This document shows positions 48,764 through 59,869 of a stretch of DNA of 64,000 bases, one piece after another. A program made the translations under genes and the position numbers. Source of the stretch: Mallotus nudiflorus (taxonomy: Eukaryota > Streptophyta > Magnoliopsida > Malpighiales > Euphorbiaceae); the NCBI GenBank assembly GCA_947683625.1, contig CANTUR010000458.1, positions 186,001-250,000 of the forward strand. The letters are read 5' to 3'. Position 1 is the stretch's first letter. Every line of letters starts with the position of its first letter. The notes beneath the pieces are model-generated. The model had not been told where the DNA came from. It did not search any database and saw only the letters and a list, made by a program, of their open reading frames with translations.

Positions 48764-49380
48764 CTACTTGTTTAACTCTAATCCATGGGCTCTAACAGGG
48801 ACTAAAAAGAAAACTCCAATTTTTTTTACTTCAAATTGCAAAATTAACTTGCTAATTATAGAGAAATTACATAATTCTGTGATTACTTAAATTTTTAAAA
48901 TTCATTTTAAATTAGCTCATAAAAATATATAAAAAAAAAATAGAGAAATTACATAATTTGGTGATTACTTAAATTTGTAAAATTCACTTTAAGTTAGCTC
49001 ATAAAAATATAAAAAAAAAATAGTAAAAATGTAGTTAAATGATAACTCCTCTCATTAAAATGTAAATCTCTACTTGTTTAACCCTAATCCATGGGCTCCA
49101 ACAGGGACTAAAAAGAAAACTTCTTTTTTTTTTTTTTTACTTCAAACTGCAAAATTAAGGTACTTCAAATTGCAAAATTAAGAGGCCAATTATAGAGAAA
49201 TTACATAATTTTGTGATTACTTAAATTTATAAAATTTACTTTAAATTAGCTCATAAAAATATAAAAAAATATAGAAATTATATAATTTTGTAATTATTTA
49301 AATTTGTGAAATTCATTTTAAGTTGGCTCATAAAAATATAAAAAAAATAGCAAGAATATAGTTAAACGATAACTCCTCTC
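48764..49380. repeat. 306-bp tandem duplication with an inner duplication in each copy
   Basis: CTACTTGTTTAACYCTAATC starts the two copies at 48764 and 49070. Inside each, a block of about 80 bases (GAGAAATTACATAATT...AGCTCATAAAAATAT) occurs twice. The inner doubling therefore came first and the whole was then duplicated. Confidence 0.85.
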
Positions 49381-49767
49381 AAATGACATCTTCAAATATA
49401 AAGTTTGAATTATACTATCATTAATTTAAAGAGAATGATTATTCTCCATTTGACAGTCTATTAATATTTAAGTTATGTAATTTTTTTATTAAAAAAATAT
49501 ATATTAAATTTGACAAACATATTTATAATACATGCATACGGCAATATTTTATACTAACACACCGAGTAAGTAAAAATTTTACTTAATAGCTCAAAAACAA
49601 AAAAAAATTTACTTAAAAAGTATGGGGAAGTTACATGCCCTTTTTCTAGGATTCTACAAATCCAAAAAATTAATCTCACTATTTTTTTTTTTTTTTGCTG
49701 ACAGAATTCTCCTTGTTTTCAACGTCAAGTACCCTTATATTCTCACTTTTCTGCTCCACCTCCTGTG

Positions 49768-49775
49768 TATAAATA
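49768..49775 (+). promoter_or_regulatory. TATA box of the zinc-finger gene
   Basis: TATAAATA lies 79 bases before the ATG at 49854. A start of transcription about 30 bases downstream would leave a 5' leader of about 50 bases. The promoter call rests on motif and spacing only. Confidence 0.6.
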
Positions 49776-49853
49776 CCCATTATCATCACATATTTTCTTG
49801 CTCAGAATATTCCTAGAAAATTTTTATTCTATCATTTTCATAACCACCAAAAC

Positions 49854-50504
49854 ATGAATAGGCGTCCAGCACCCTCAAGCTCTGAAGAAACAACAGCTAA
49901 CTCAGGTCCCAACAATGGTTTTATCTGTACTGTTTGTTTCAAAGTTTTTCCTGCTGGTCAAGCCCTAGGTGGCCACCAAAATGCCCATGCCTTAGAAAGA
50001 TCACTCAGGCAAACAACACCTAACATTTTAGGTGCTGTTTTGAACCACCCTCTTCCTCAAGATGACATCCATACCTTGGCTTCAAACTTAGCCAGATCTA
50101 GCTCCGGCCACCTCCACCAGCGCCCACCAGTTCCAGTGCTGCAGCAGCAGCAGCCAGAACCAGGAAGGCTCAATGCACAAGACTATGGATACAGAACCTG
50201 GAGAGGAGGATATGGTGGTGACGCTGATTATCATCATCACTCATTTGAGGGTAGGATCAGGCACGCAACTCCCCATTATCATTCTTACGAGATGAGGGCA
50301 CCATCATCTGCTGAAGGCTGCAGCGACCTCGCTGAAGAGTCTTACCGGTGGAAGCAGACAAGGAACTTGTTAGCGGACTGGAGTCAACTAAATTATGAAG
50401 TGAAGGGAGTGAGAACCATGGCTGACCCTAATGCTGATCTTGAGCTTGAGCTTACCCTGACGCAAAAGGAGTATATAGACTTGAATTTAAAACTAGGGTT
50501 TTGA
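49854..50504 (+). CDS. Single C2H2 (QALGGH) zinc-finger protein with C-terminal EAR motifs
   Basis: An intronless frame of 216 codons. One plant-type zinc finger spans residues 23-45: C25, C28, H41 and H45, with the DNA-contacting motif QALGGH at 36-41. A glutamine/proline stretch follows (about 97-105), then a histidine- and tyrosine-rich middle. The C-terminus holds two EAR-type repression motifs, DLELEL (195-200) and DLNLKL (209-214), just before the stop. This layout is that of small plant nuclear repressors such as the SUPERMAN, KNUCKLES and GIS groups, which act in organ, trichome and meristem development. I cannot assign it to one of them: the finger is flanked by less usual residues (FICTVCFKVFPAG). 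The TATA box at 49768 supports this start. It is the only intact ordinary gene in the window. Confidence 0.92.
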   Translation: MNRRPAPSSSEETTANSGPNNGFICTVCFKVFPAGQALGGHQNAHALERSLRQTTPNILGAVLNHPLPQDDIHTLASNLARSSSGHLHQRPPVPVLQQQQPEPGRLNAQDYGYRTWRGGYGGDADYHHHSFEGRIRHATPHYHSYEMRAPSSAEGCSDLAEESYRWKQTRNLLADWSQLNYEVKGVRTMADPNADLELELTLTQKEYIDLNLKLGF

Positions 50505-51289
50505 GTTCAATTATATATTCTCTGTTACTGTTACTTGTCAATTATTATATATAAATCAATCAAGGACCAAATTGTTCATTAGGATAAAAAATATTATGAT
50601 TATTTTTTTTTTCTGTATGTTTTGTTTAATTTTCTGAATTTCTTTTTTGTCTTCATGCAGCTTACCCCATCTAACTGAGAAAATGATATTAACTCAGTAA
50701 TATTGGATTTTTCTTTTTCAATGAACCTCAGTAACATTGGATTAACATAAGATGTATCTCAAAATTCATGTAATATACATGTTTTTTTATTATAAGAAAC
50801 CATACTAAAAAATGTATTGGGATGTTTAATTTCTTTTACTTGTGAAAAGGGACGTAACATCAATGCATATGCAGATATATATTTGCAAATAAGTAGATAG
50901 ATCGAGAGAGAAAATATATTTTAGAATATGCATTTTCACGTAAGTATATCTTAATACATTAATTACTACATATAATCTAAGAATAATTAAGTATAAGTTA
51001 TTGGGCAAATTTAATATTGTTAGATTGTATGTATGATTTCATTACAACGTATGTTTTGAAAAAAAAAAATTAACGACTTAGTAATCAATTTAAATGAACA
51101 ACGAGCAATCCTAATAAATTTAACAATTTAGGAGTTCAACAAGGCGCGAAAATGTGCCGCTTAATAGATATGTTCATTTAATTCTTTTTTTTTTTTTTTG
51201 TTGCAAACACATGTTTACTCTAGAAATGTTGTTGGTTAATAAGAAATTAATAAACTATCAACAATTTATGAAAGAACTCATCATAATAT

Positions 51290-51589
51290 GTGATAAATTT
51301 TAAAATTTTGAGATATCGTGTCAAATTTTCTACAGTATACGACAATTTTAACATTTTAAAAAAAAATTTAATCTAATTTAACAATTGATGATTCTACCAA
51401 ATTTAAAATCTTTGAGATGTCAAATTGTACTTATTACAGTATGCAACAAATTTTACATTTTTAAACAACTAAACAACATTCTTGTCTAATAATTAATGAT
51501 CGCGATAAACATAATTAGAATCTAAAATAAGATTTCATACTCTTGATAATGCACATGAACATTTGAATGTTGCAAAAGATTCATATAAA

Positions 51590-51660
<71 letters not shown>

Positions 51661-52590
51661 CACCGATATGAAATCGATAAATGATTTCTGGCAAATTTAA
51701 TAATTAACAAATTAAGTATACGTTTTTCTAAGAAACTCAATGATTACTACTCAACATGTGGAATAATTTATATCTATATGCAATTAACAAATTTGAATTT
51801 TTTGAAAAATACTTTCGACTATGCGACGAATTAAACATTTTTAGGATGGCGTGCCTACTTAGAAGCTAGAATGATATTTACTAATCACAACAATCAAGGA
51901 ATCACAACAAAATTTATTAGTTCATAATGCTCATGCTTAAAGGAATTGAAAAAAGGCTAAGGTAGAATTTAATCTTTGATCATGAGCATTATGCAACAAA
52001 TTTACAAATGTTAGTTAATAAATCATGCAAAATTTAAATTTATTAAGTGTGTATTTGATAATTTAATAATTATGGCATATGCGGAAAAAATCTTTGTAAT
52101 ATGTGAAAATTTTAAAATTTTTGAGATGTCATACTGAATTTATTGAAGTATGCAACAAATTTGACATTTTAAACAAAAAAAATTAATGTCTAGTCGATTT
52201 TTACGGTTGCAAGAAATTTGAAATCTGTGAGATTTCATGTTGAGTGTATTTCAATATGCGACAAATTTGATATTTTGAGACAGCTAAATGAACTTGTCTA
52301 ATGATTACTAATTGCGACAAACACACAATTAATATCTAAAGTAAAATACAATATCATTGATAGGGCAAATGAATTTTATTTTCAAGAAAGATCATACAGA
52401 AAATGTTAACTAACTCAACATGCAATTGGTAATGATAAATTTAGTAATTGATAGAGCAAATTTCTTCTGACCTATTCAATAATTATTGAGTACCGCGTGG
52501 AACAACTCATCATGATAGGCGATAAAATTTGATTTTTTTTTTATTTCATACTAAAATCTTTATAACATACAACTAATTTAAGTATTTTTG
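51290..52590. repeat. Degenerate repeated unit, about six dispersed copies
   Basis: A theme like TTTGAGATGTCAT..TTTATT.CAGTATGCGACAAATTT.ACATTTTTAAA recurs near 51300, 51405, 51790, 52110, 52225 and 52520. Copies are diverged and spaced unevenly, and other short words are also shared (CTTGTCTAATNATTA.TGATCGCGA, GGGCAAATGAA). It may be an old decayed array or remnants of one element family. Confidence 0.5.
51591..51652. repeat. (AT)n microsatellite
   Basis: About 30 uninterrupted AT units inside the degenerate repeat region. Confidence 0.95.
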
Positions 52591-53198
52591 AAACCATATA
52601 TCTATTTTAAAACTAGTATAATATTCATGTGTCACAATAATCAATAAATTAGGAAAAAAAATCGACGATTCGTAATTCTCATGCTTAAAATAACATTTTA
52701 GCATTTTCTAAATTATAGGATAAAATTGAACTTTTAGTTAAAATAGGGGGATTGAAATAAAATTATAAAGAAATTTGTGGGCTAGCACTAAATTTTAAAT
52801 GTCAAGGCGATAGCCCCACAACTTATCGGCTCATGGGTTCACACGCCGCTCTATAGCATAAGCCGTGGCCTCACGAACGTCAAAACTCTTTCTTATAAAT
52901 TTTTATTGGAAGGATATGTTTAAATTAGAATTAAATTGTTAAATGATACTTAATAATTTTTGTGTCTATTAAAAAATAAAGTTTTACTTTTCATTGACAT
53001 ATATATAATTCTAAATCATAATATAGTTTTTTTTTATTCGAAATATCAAAAGATCAAAACATATATTTATCGATTCGTTAGATATCTGCATTTCATTTTA
53101 TCTATTATTTATTAACTTGAGTTTGTAGTTTTTAATACTTTTTAATTTGGTTTTTAATAAAATCTAATAAAAAATTATTTAAGGTGTAAAAATTACAG

Positions 53199-53201
<3 letters not shown>

Positions 53202-53279
<78 letters not shown>
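53202..53279. repeat. (AT)n microsatellite
   Basis: About 39 uninterrupted AT units, the longest simple repeat in the window. Confidence 0.95.
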
Positions 53280-53282
<3 letters not shown>

Positions 53283-53824
53283 ACTGATGAATAATAAAAT
53301 TTAAATCTATAAAAATTGGCTAATTTGAGGAAAAGCAGCAACATTTATGACAATATCTAGGTCATTTGATAAAAATATTGAAGCATATCTTCATGGATTG
53401 AATTCTAATTTTCTTTTGTAATTTTCCTTTATTTGGGTCATTGTTTTTTCTTTTTGATAAACCATTTGCACCACTAGTTAGGTCAATGGTTTTGCTTAGT
53501 GGTGTTCATCAACCACAAAGCCAGACATTTTAGGGTTTATGATTCCCCTTACATTTGGATGAAATTGAAGAAAACGTGGCTACCCATTTTTTTAATGGTG
53601 ACATGTGAGCATTTTACTTTTCTTTTTTGAGTTTTTATTAAAGGAAAAAAAAATCTAATAGATATGCCCAATGGAAGTTAATACTTGGTAATTACCCACT
53701 TTAACTTGGTTATTTCTAGCTAATCAATCCTGGTCATGGATTTTGAAGCTCGGGAAGAATGAGATTTTCCCTGATATATCTATCACTATAACATATACAA
53801 AAATTCTTATATTACATTTAATAG

Positions 53825-53987
53825 TAAAATTTAGGATTTTTATATCTATTTACTATCAATTACTGTCCATTTTATAAATCTATCCAAATTTTAAAATTAT
53901 TGTGAATTGACATATGAAATTTTTAACCGAATACAAATTTATCATTGGTCAAAATTGCATGTCTTTGTGATGGCGTGGAATGGCTGA
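53825..53987 (+). repeat. Left arm of an inverted repeat flanking the uS7 fragment
   Basis: From AAATTTAGGATTTTTATATC to TGGCGTGGAATGGCTGA. Its reverse complement matches 55415-55578 over its full length, by eye at roughly three bases in four or better. The words CCAAATTTTAAAATT and GGATTTTTATAT are identical. Confidence 0.75.
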
Positions 53988-54164
53988 AAGGTGCAGCTAT
54001 TAATACATGTGCAAATTAATAAAAAAGAAAAGTGGAACTTTAAAATCGCACCGTTTTTGACAAACTAAAACGTTACGGTATGTGTCAATTTTTTTTCACG
54101 TTATTAAGGTTCTAAAAGGGATCCATTCGCGTTGTTCACTTTTTCTTCTTCATCAAATTTGTAG

Positions 54165-54515
54165 GGCTTTGAGACTATTTTCCATACATTATTTCAGAAA
54201 TTGAAGGTCGACATAGCTTCTCCACTTCGAAATCGTCAAGTTGTACAAGAGGTCACTCCTATTGTTTCTCTTAAGTCAAAACGTGTTGGTGGATCTACCT
54301 ATCAAGTTCCTGTTGATTTGGATTTTGTAAAGGCACGAGCTTTGGCTATTAGATGGTTGTTGGAAGCTGCTCGGGAACGTCCCAGTCAAGATATGGTTTT
54401 TAAGCTTAGTTGTGAATTGATGGATGCTGCTAAAGGGAGTAGCAGTGCTGTGAGGAAAAAAGAAATGATTCATAATATGGCTGAGAAAAATAGAGCTTTT
54501 GTGCATTTTTGCTAA
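54165..54515 (+). pseudogene. Ribosomal protein uS7 (bacterial/plastid type), 5'-truncated copy or last exon
   Basis: 116 open codons between an in-frame TAG (54162-54164) and the stop. The uS7 signature is clear: KSKRVGGSTYQVPVDLDFVK, ALAIRWLLEAARERP, FKLSCELMDAAKGS, AVRKKEMIHNMAEKNRAF and a final HFC where HFR is usual. It resembles the C-terminal two thirds of plastid-type S7 (usually about 155 residues). It does not resemble the plant mitochondrial rps7 type. uS7 binds the 3' domain of small-subunit rRNA. The N-terminal third is absent. GTAGGG at 54161 could be a splice acceptor (TTTGTAG|GGC) after a CT-rich stretch, so a last exon is possible, but no upstream exon is seen before the left inverted repeat. 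The frame has no internal stop or shift. Confidence 0.78.
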
Positions 54516-55414
54516 TCCCATGATATGGGATCTTTAGAGAGGATGCTGACTAGTGGGAAGTAGAGAAAGAATCATTAGAATAGGAAAGTAGTTAAATTGA
54601 TCTATTATGTGAACATTTTTTTCTCTGGTGCATTTGTTTCTTTTAGATTTGGTTCAGTATTGAGTTTCTTTTTCATAGAATTTTTTTTTTTTTTTTTATG
54701 CTGAATTGCTTGTTATGCTATGCATAAGTTGTCTTTCTGAAATTTTTGAATGCCAGACTACTTGATTTATGTTATAAAGATCTGAATGCTTTTAATTTAT
54801 GTAAAGATCTCATAATGCTTATGCCAGTTTAACTAAAATGTGCCTAATTTCTTTTGGGTTTGCATGTTTAGACAATGTGTTTTCTTATAGGAACTTCAAT
54901 CATGAGAATGGAATTTAATAGGAATCTTCAGAGAGATGATGATTGTATTATTTTTCATCGTCTACCTTTGTTCATTCAAGTAATTGAGAGAATAGGATTA
55001 TTTGTTAATAAATATTGGTTGAACATATGCTCAATCCTTTGTCTTAATTTCTGCTTGCTTGATGCTCTCCAAAATAGGTTTTTGAATATGTCGGTAAGGC
55101 ATATAATCTGAGAGTGTAATGTAGAATGCTGTGTTTAACCAAATCTTTGGGGTATGCAAAGCTACAGTTGTCACCGAGGGTTCGTGGGAGAATTGATTGT
55201 CAAAAGTGATGTTCTAATCTTGGTTCTTGCTGGAGAATAGTTTCAAAGATTCGATGTGAGAAGAGGTTTTTAGCTAAAGGGAGAAGATAAACAATGGGAA
55301 AGAAAAAATTAAGCCAAATGCGGCACCCTTTTTGTTGAGCAAAAATGGTGGGTTTTGGTTAAAGTATTGAAAGTTTTTTTTAATTAATTTCACATATATA
55401 ATTAGTTGTACAAG

Positions 55415-55578
55415 TCACCCATTCCACATCATCATTGGAGTAGACAATTTTGATCGAGGATAGATTTGTGTCAAGTCAAAAAATTCATATATTAATTCAC
55501 AACAATTTTAAAATTTGGATAAATTTACAAAATGGGCTTTGATTAATGATAGATAAATATAAAAATCCTAAAATTTAT
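55415..55578 (-). repeat. Right arm of the inverted repeat flanking the uS7 fragment
   Basis: Complement of 53825-53987. The two arms enclose about 1.4 kb with the uS7 fragment and a 900-base tail that I cannot assign. Such a layout is seen in Mutator-like elements that captured gene pieces, but I find no clear 9-bp target duplication. Confidence 0.72.
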
Positions 55579-55965
55579 AATATATCTATGATTATAATAT
55601 ATAGGAAAATTCTTATTTATATTGAATGTATTATACCTAATAATAAGAATTGTAACATTGAGACATATATCTCATTTTTATTGATAAAATATAAATTACT
55701 TATATAATGTGTCAAATCCAACCATCAATCCGTAGACAAGTTCAGAAATAATAGTTATTGTAAAGATAAGACCGTGTTGAAAATAAAATGTTTAAGTTGA
55801 AATTTCACTAAATATAAAGTTCCCAAAATGCAAATTCCAAAGCTTGCTTATAAAAGATTTCACATGAAAATTTACAATTATTCATTAAAAAATCTCATCT
55901 AAAAAAATATATAAACACTCCACAATTGTAAGGTTGGCGTTATATGATTTTAAAACATTAGAAGT

Positions 55966-56629
55966 TGTTCAAACTCAAGAATATTAAGAGTCGACCCAAA
56001 CACCTTTCAACTGTTTAAATGGGTTCATGTGAATCTTTTACAATATCACAGAAGATAATATTAAAGAACAATGATTTTGTCACCAGCTCAGGGTGGTGAT
56101 ATGAGCAAGAAACATGTTCATGTCCTTCTATCCTATTTGATTTAGATCAAATAGGAGGTTTGCTTCATCGGAAAGTTGTTAATCATTGTGATCTGGATAA
56201 AAATAGACATATTGTCTAATAAAATAGCTTAGAGCAGTATATTGACTTTTGATTGAAAATGTATATAGAGACTTTTACAATGCATGAGCTTTGGTTTTTA
56301 TAAGTCCTAAGCTTGACCATACAAGGAAATAATCAAACTTGAAGATTTCTCTATTCTATCTTAAGGAAACAAATAAAGATTACCTAATTTAGACTAAGGA
56401 AATAAATCATAATAAAACATTCCTAAATTACAATAAGGCAATAGTAATTAAAGACCTTTTATAAATAACTTCTATCTAATTTATTACCATAACCTTCATT
56501 CAAATAAGTGTGTGGACTTTCATGAGCACGCCGGATCTATTGAGGTATGAACTAAGCCTGTTAAAGGTTATGGACTAATTGGAGTTTTGGATCAGTTCAA
56601 ACCTTACAAAAAATATTTAGACAGGTACA
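55966..56629 (-). repeat. 3' LTR of the non-autonomous element
   Basis: Plus strand TGTTCAAACTCAAG to GACAGGTACA, 664 bases. It aligns end to end with 59227-59869. Confidence 0.85.
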
Positions 56630-56649
56630 AATAATGCCCCCATAATCTG

Positions 56650-58260
56650 ACTTGAAGGTTAACTAAGAAAAAAAATTATGCCTGATAGACTGACCCAAAT
56701 ATTTTTCTTAAATCATTGACCGAATTTTACTTATTGGTTTCTTTAATTTTTCAATCGGTCAATATAAAATAAATATGACATGAAAAAATTTTTTGCCGAT
56801 TAAATATAGATTTTGAAAAAAGAAGTCTAGACAACCAATAATTAATTGGCCTTTTAATATATATTTAATGTTAATGGCCGAACATTATATACATTAATTG
56901 GCTCAAATGTTTCACTAGCTTTGTACTTGATGACTGAATTCATGGCACTTTTTTTTTTTTTTAACTATGCCATTCAACACTTTAAATGCCAATAATTTGA
57001 TCTTTCACAATTCATTATTTCATGACCTTGTGATCATATTTGCATGGTCGATCCGTATTTGCATGGGCCTGTACACAATATAATGACCAATTTTTCACAA
57101 AACTACTATGGCCATTTTAATGATTTCATTGCATGGCACTCATGACTGAATGCTCATGACTGATTAATTTTGTCTCATTTTTCTTATATATATATAAAAT
57201 GAATGTATTATGCATGGCGATCACAATTAAATCACCGCACCTTTTTGTGACTGAACAACAATAATTCGGTCCCATTATTAGTGGCCAAATTTTTTTTTCC
57301 CTCTATTAACATGCCTCTTATTTTCTATGACCAATTAAAATAGCGCCTAGGGCCATTCACCTTATGACCGATTGTCACTTTTATTTTAAAAATCGGTCTA
57401 ACAATCATTCTTAATTTCAATTATTTCTATGACTGATTAAAATAATCATGGATTATTAAACATCTAATTTACCTCTCGAAAATAAGTCCAACAAATGCTT
57501 AATCAAACCTTAGGGGTCAAAATGCTCTCCAAGTTAACCATAACCGATTAAGAAACCATTTAGGGCCATTAATTTTTGTGCAATTTGCATGGCCATTAAC
57601 ACCCCTTCTCATGACCGAATGAATTTGTTGTATTGCATTAGTCTTATTATTATTATTATTTTCTGTTAAATGGTCATAAATCAGTAATAATTATAGGGTC
57701 CATTTGCATGCAAACTTAAATCCCTCACATGATAACTTTCTTATGGCCGATGAACATGAATCCACTAACATGATCATGGCCAATTCTACTATTTACCATA
57801 ACCAACTCCTTTCATCGTTAATGTGATATATATATATATATATATATGGCCGATCAAAAGACCATGGCCACATCTTCTAACCAAATAATAATAATTCAGT
57901 TTGACCGATTATTTTTCTAATGGCCACTAAAAATATATTTTTTTTTCTAGTGGCCACTAAAACAATCATAGTTATAACAATGCATAGTTATAACAATTTC
58001 AAATTAAGTTGACAAATATCATGTACCTATGGCCGATCATGTCAAGTGATTTGAATCTGTTACAATTTTCCTTTATATCATCATGATTGGCCATGACTTT
58101 ATCAAATGCTAGGATTCTAGATATTATGCCCCCATGCCTTTGAACTTAGTCCTCTTTAACACATTGAATTCAAAGAATAGCCTTTTAAAGGGATTCACTT
58201 TGTACATTTTAGTTGTGCACCCTTTCATTTCATAAAACTATCGGTCATACCACTTTTTTT
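56650..58260. repeat. Field of repeated ATGRCCGATT-like words
   Basis: At least 20 occurrences of ATGGCCGAT, TGACCGATT, TGGCCATTA or close variants on either strand. Examples are 56874, 57363, 57431, 57538, 57609, 57744, 57847, 57903, 58030 and complement forms at 56752, 57399 and 58246. Between them the sequence is plain AT-rich. Spacing is irregular, about 20-150 bases. I see no reading frame across it. Confidence 0.6.
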
Positions 58261-58572
58261 TATTTACTTTGTCTCTTGCAACTTGAGGTCCCTTTGACTC
58301 CTCTTTGTACCATAACTTCTAAAAAATTTTGAGTTCGGGTTTGTACCCTTACTACTCTTCTGAAGCTCTTAGTTTGAATGTTTTTTAATTTGACCAAATT
58401 TCTCTAGATCGATCTTTAGTTCCTCCTTTTAGATGTTGGAAGGCTTCATTGCAAGTTAGGGATGTGACTACCTCTTTAATTGCCTCGGTTGGAACTTTAA
58501 CTTCCAAGTAAAGCTAACTCACTGATCTAGGATTATGTATTAAATCAACACTAACATCTTCTAAGGCACTAT

Positions 58573-59160
58573 TTATAAAGCATTAATCAGTCTCAGGTGC
58601 CTAGATTTATATTGGTAAGGTGGTGCATCCATTTGAAGCCTCCTACGTGGATTTATTTCAAACTCATCAGGTGCCCCCAGTTTTGCAAGCCTACCATACT
58701 CACTAGAAGATTGATCGATCTTAAAAGGCCTACATTCATAATAAGGTGATAGAGCCCTATCTATCTCATTATGTATAATAGATGCTCCCTGTTTTCTTAC
58801 ATAATCGTATTTATCAAAGGTGAAGTCAGTACATGACCTCTAAGAATTTTGACCGATCAATCGTCCTTTATCATTTGCTAATGGCCTCCTAAGAGTCTGA
58901 AAATTTCCATATTTCAACTTTGAGGATCCTTCTCTTAGACCTTCATAGCTTTGTTTAGGATCCTCTACAATCAGTCTTCCTTTAAGTTTGGACAACAAAT
59001 GATGTATATTCATATTAATTTCATCCAAGTGCCTCTTTGACTCTTTTTGAATTGCTTCAGATCTTTCAATGTAGGACATAAGCATTTTAGACATATGACT
59101 GATTGCATTTGTGAACCTGGAATGGTTCTCTCTTGAAACTTCACTTTTTGAGAGCTCCAT
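58573..59160 (-). pseudogene. Gag-like frame of the non-autonomous element
   Basis: From ATG at 59160 a frame of 195 codons runs to 58573 with one internal stop (58840-58842). The first part is helical and charged (MLMSYIERSEAIQKESKRH, LDEINMNIHHLLSKLKG), the later part contains APDEFEINPRRRLQMDAPPY. Downstream, in a shifted frame, coding-like sequence continues to about 58330 (VKVPTEAIKEVVTSLTCNEA). Its place right after the primer site suggests an N-terminal gag product, but I recognise no gag domain. Confidence 0.5.
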
Positions 59161-59202
59161 ATGTTTGGTCTTCTATAATCTTGTTTATACATGCATACAA
59201 GA

Positions 59203-59220
59203 GTCCCACCAAGTGTGCCA
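59203..59220 (-). other. Putative primer-binding site of the non-autonomous element
   Basis: Minus strand TGGCACACTTGGTGGGAC, six bases after the LTR end. It starts with TGG as primer sites do; I do not assign the tRNA. Confidence 0.5.
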
Positions 59221-59226
59221 AAAAGA

Positions 59227-59869
59227 TGTTTGGCCTCAAAAATATTGAGAATCGGCCTAAGTACCTTTTGATTATTTAAATGGGTTCTTATGAGCCTTTT
59301 ACAATATCACAGAAGATGGTATTGAAGAATAAGGGTTTTACCACCAGCTCAGGGTGGTGACAGGAGCAAGAAACAGCTTCAAGCCCTTTTAACCTATTTG
59401 ATTTGGATCAAATAGGAGGTTTGCTTCACCGGGAAGTAATAAAAATAGTTTAGAGCAGTATAATGACTTTTGATTGAAAATGTGTAGACAGACTTTTACA
59501 ATGCATGAGCTTTGGTTTTTATAAGCCCTAAGCCTAACCATACAAGGAAATAATTAAACTTGAAGACTTACCTATTCTAGCTTAAGGAAACAAATAAAGA
59601 TTAAAAGACTTACCTAATTTAAACTAAGGAAATAAATCATAATAAAAATGTTCCTAAATTACAATAAGGCAATAGTAATAGAAGACCTTATATAAATAAT
59701 TTCTACCTAATTTATTATCATATTCTTCATTCAAACAAATGTGTGGGCTTTCAGGAGCAGACCATGCCTACTATGGTATGAACTAGGCCTGTTAAAGGCT
59801 GTAGACTGATTAGAGCTTTGGACCATTTAGATTGATTCAAACCTTATAAAAAATATTTGGATAGGTACA
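59227..59869 (-). repeat. 5' LTR of the non-autonomous element
   Basis: Plus strand TGTTTGGCCTCAAA to GATAGGTACA, 643 bases. A short tandem copy (AGACTTACCTA...) near 59565-59620 is absent from the left LTR. Confidence 0.85.

Larger units (their letters stand above)
46777..49620. other. AT-rich intergenic DNA with two tandem duplications
   Basis: No gene seen. It holds the duplications listed at 47731-47866 and 48764-49380, and several long A or T runs. It separates the small open frame from the zinc-finger gene. Confidence 0.6.
50505..53800. other. AT-rich intergenic DNA with degenerate repeats
   Basis: No gene seen. It includes the degenerate unit array at 51290-52590, long AT microsatellites, and one short GC-richer patch (about 52795-52885, CGATAGCCCCACAACTTATC onward) unlike its surroundings that I cannot identify. 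Confidence 0.55.
55966..59869 (-). mobile_element. Non-autonomous LTR retrotransposon with a gag-like frame
   Basis: LTRs at 55966-56629 and 59227-59869 share long words such as ACCAGCTCAGGGTGGTGA and GATCAAATAGGAGGTTTGCT. A purine tract (TGGGGGCATTA, minus strand) precedes the left LTR. A primer-site-like TGGCACACTTGGTGGGAC (59220-59203) follows the right LTR, so the element reads on the minus strand. The 2.6-kb internal region has no protease, reverse transcriptase or integrase. I see no matching target duplication (GAAGT left, AAAAA right). The LTRs differ noticeably, so the insertion is old. Confidence 0.85.

Noticed and set aside
53780..53824. Outer extension of the inverted repeat arms
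   Set aside because: The sequence just outside the arms (TATCTATCACTATAACATA and a like word near 55585) is similar in direct, not inverted, orientation, so I did not extend the arms over it.
54875..55111. 78-codon plus frame after the uS7 fragment
   Set aside because: No family signal and AT-rich composition; I cannot separate it from chance. It may be untranslated or captured sequence.
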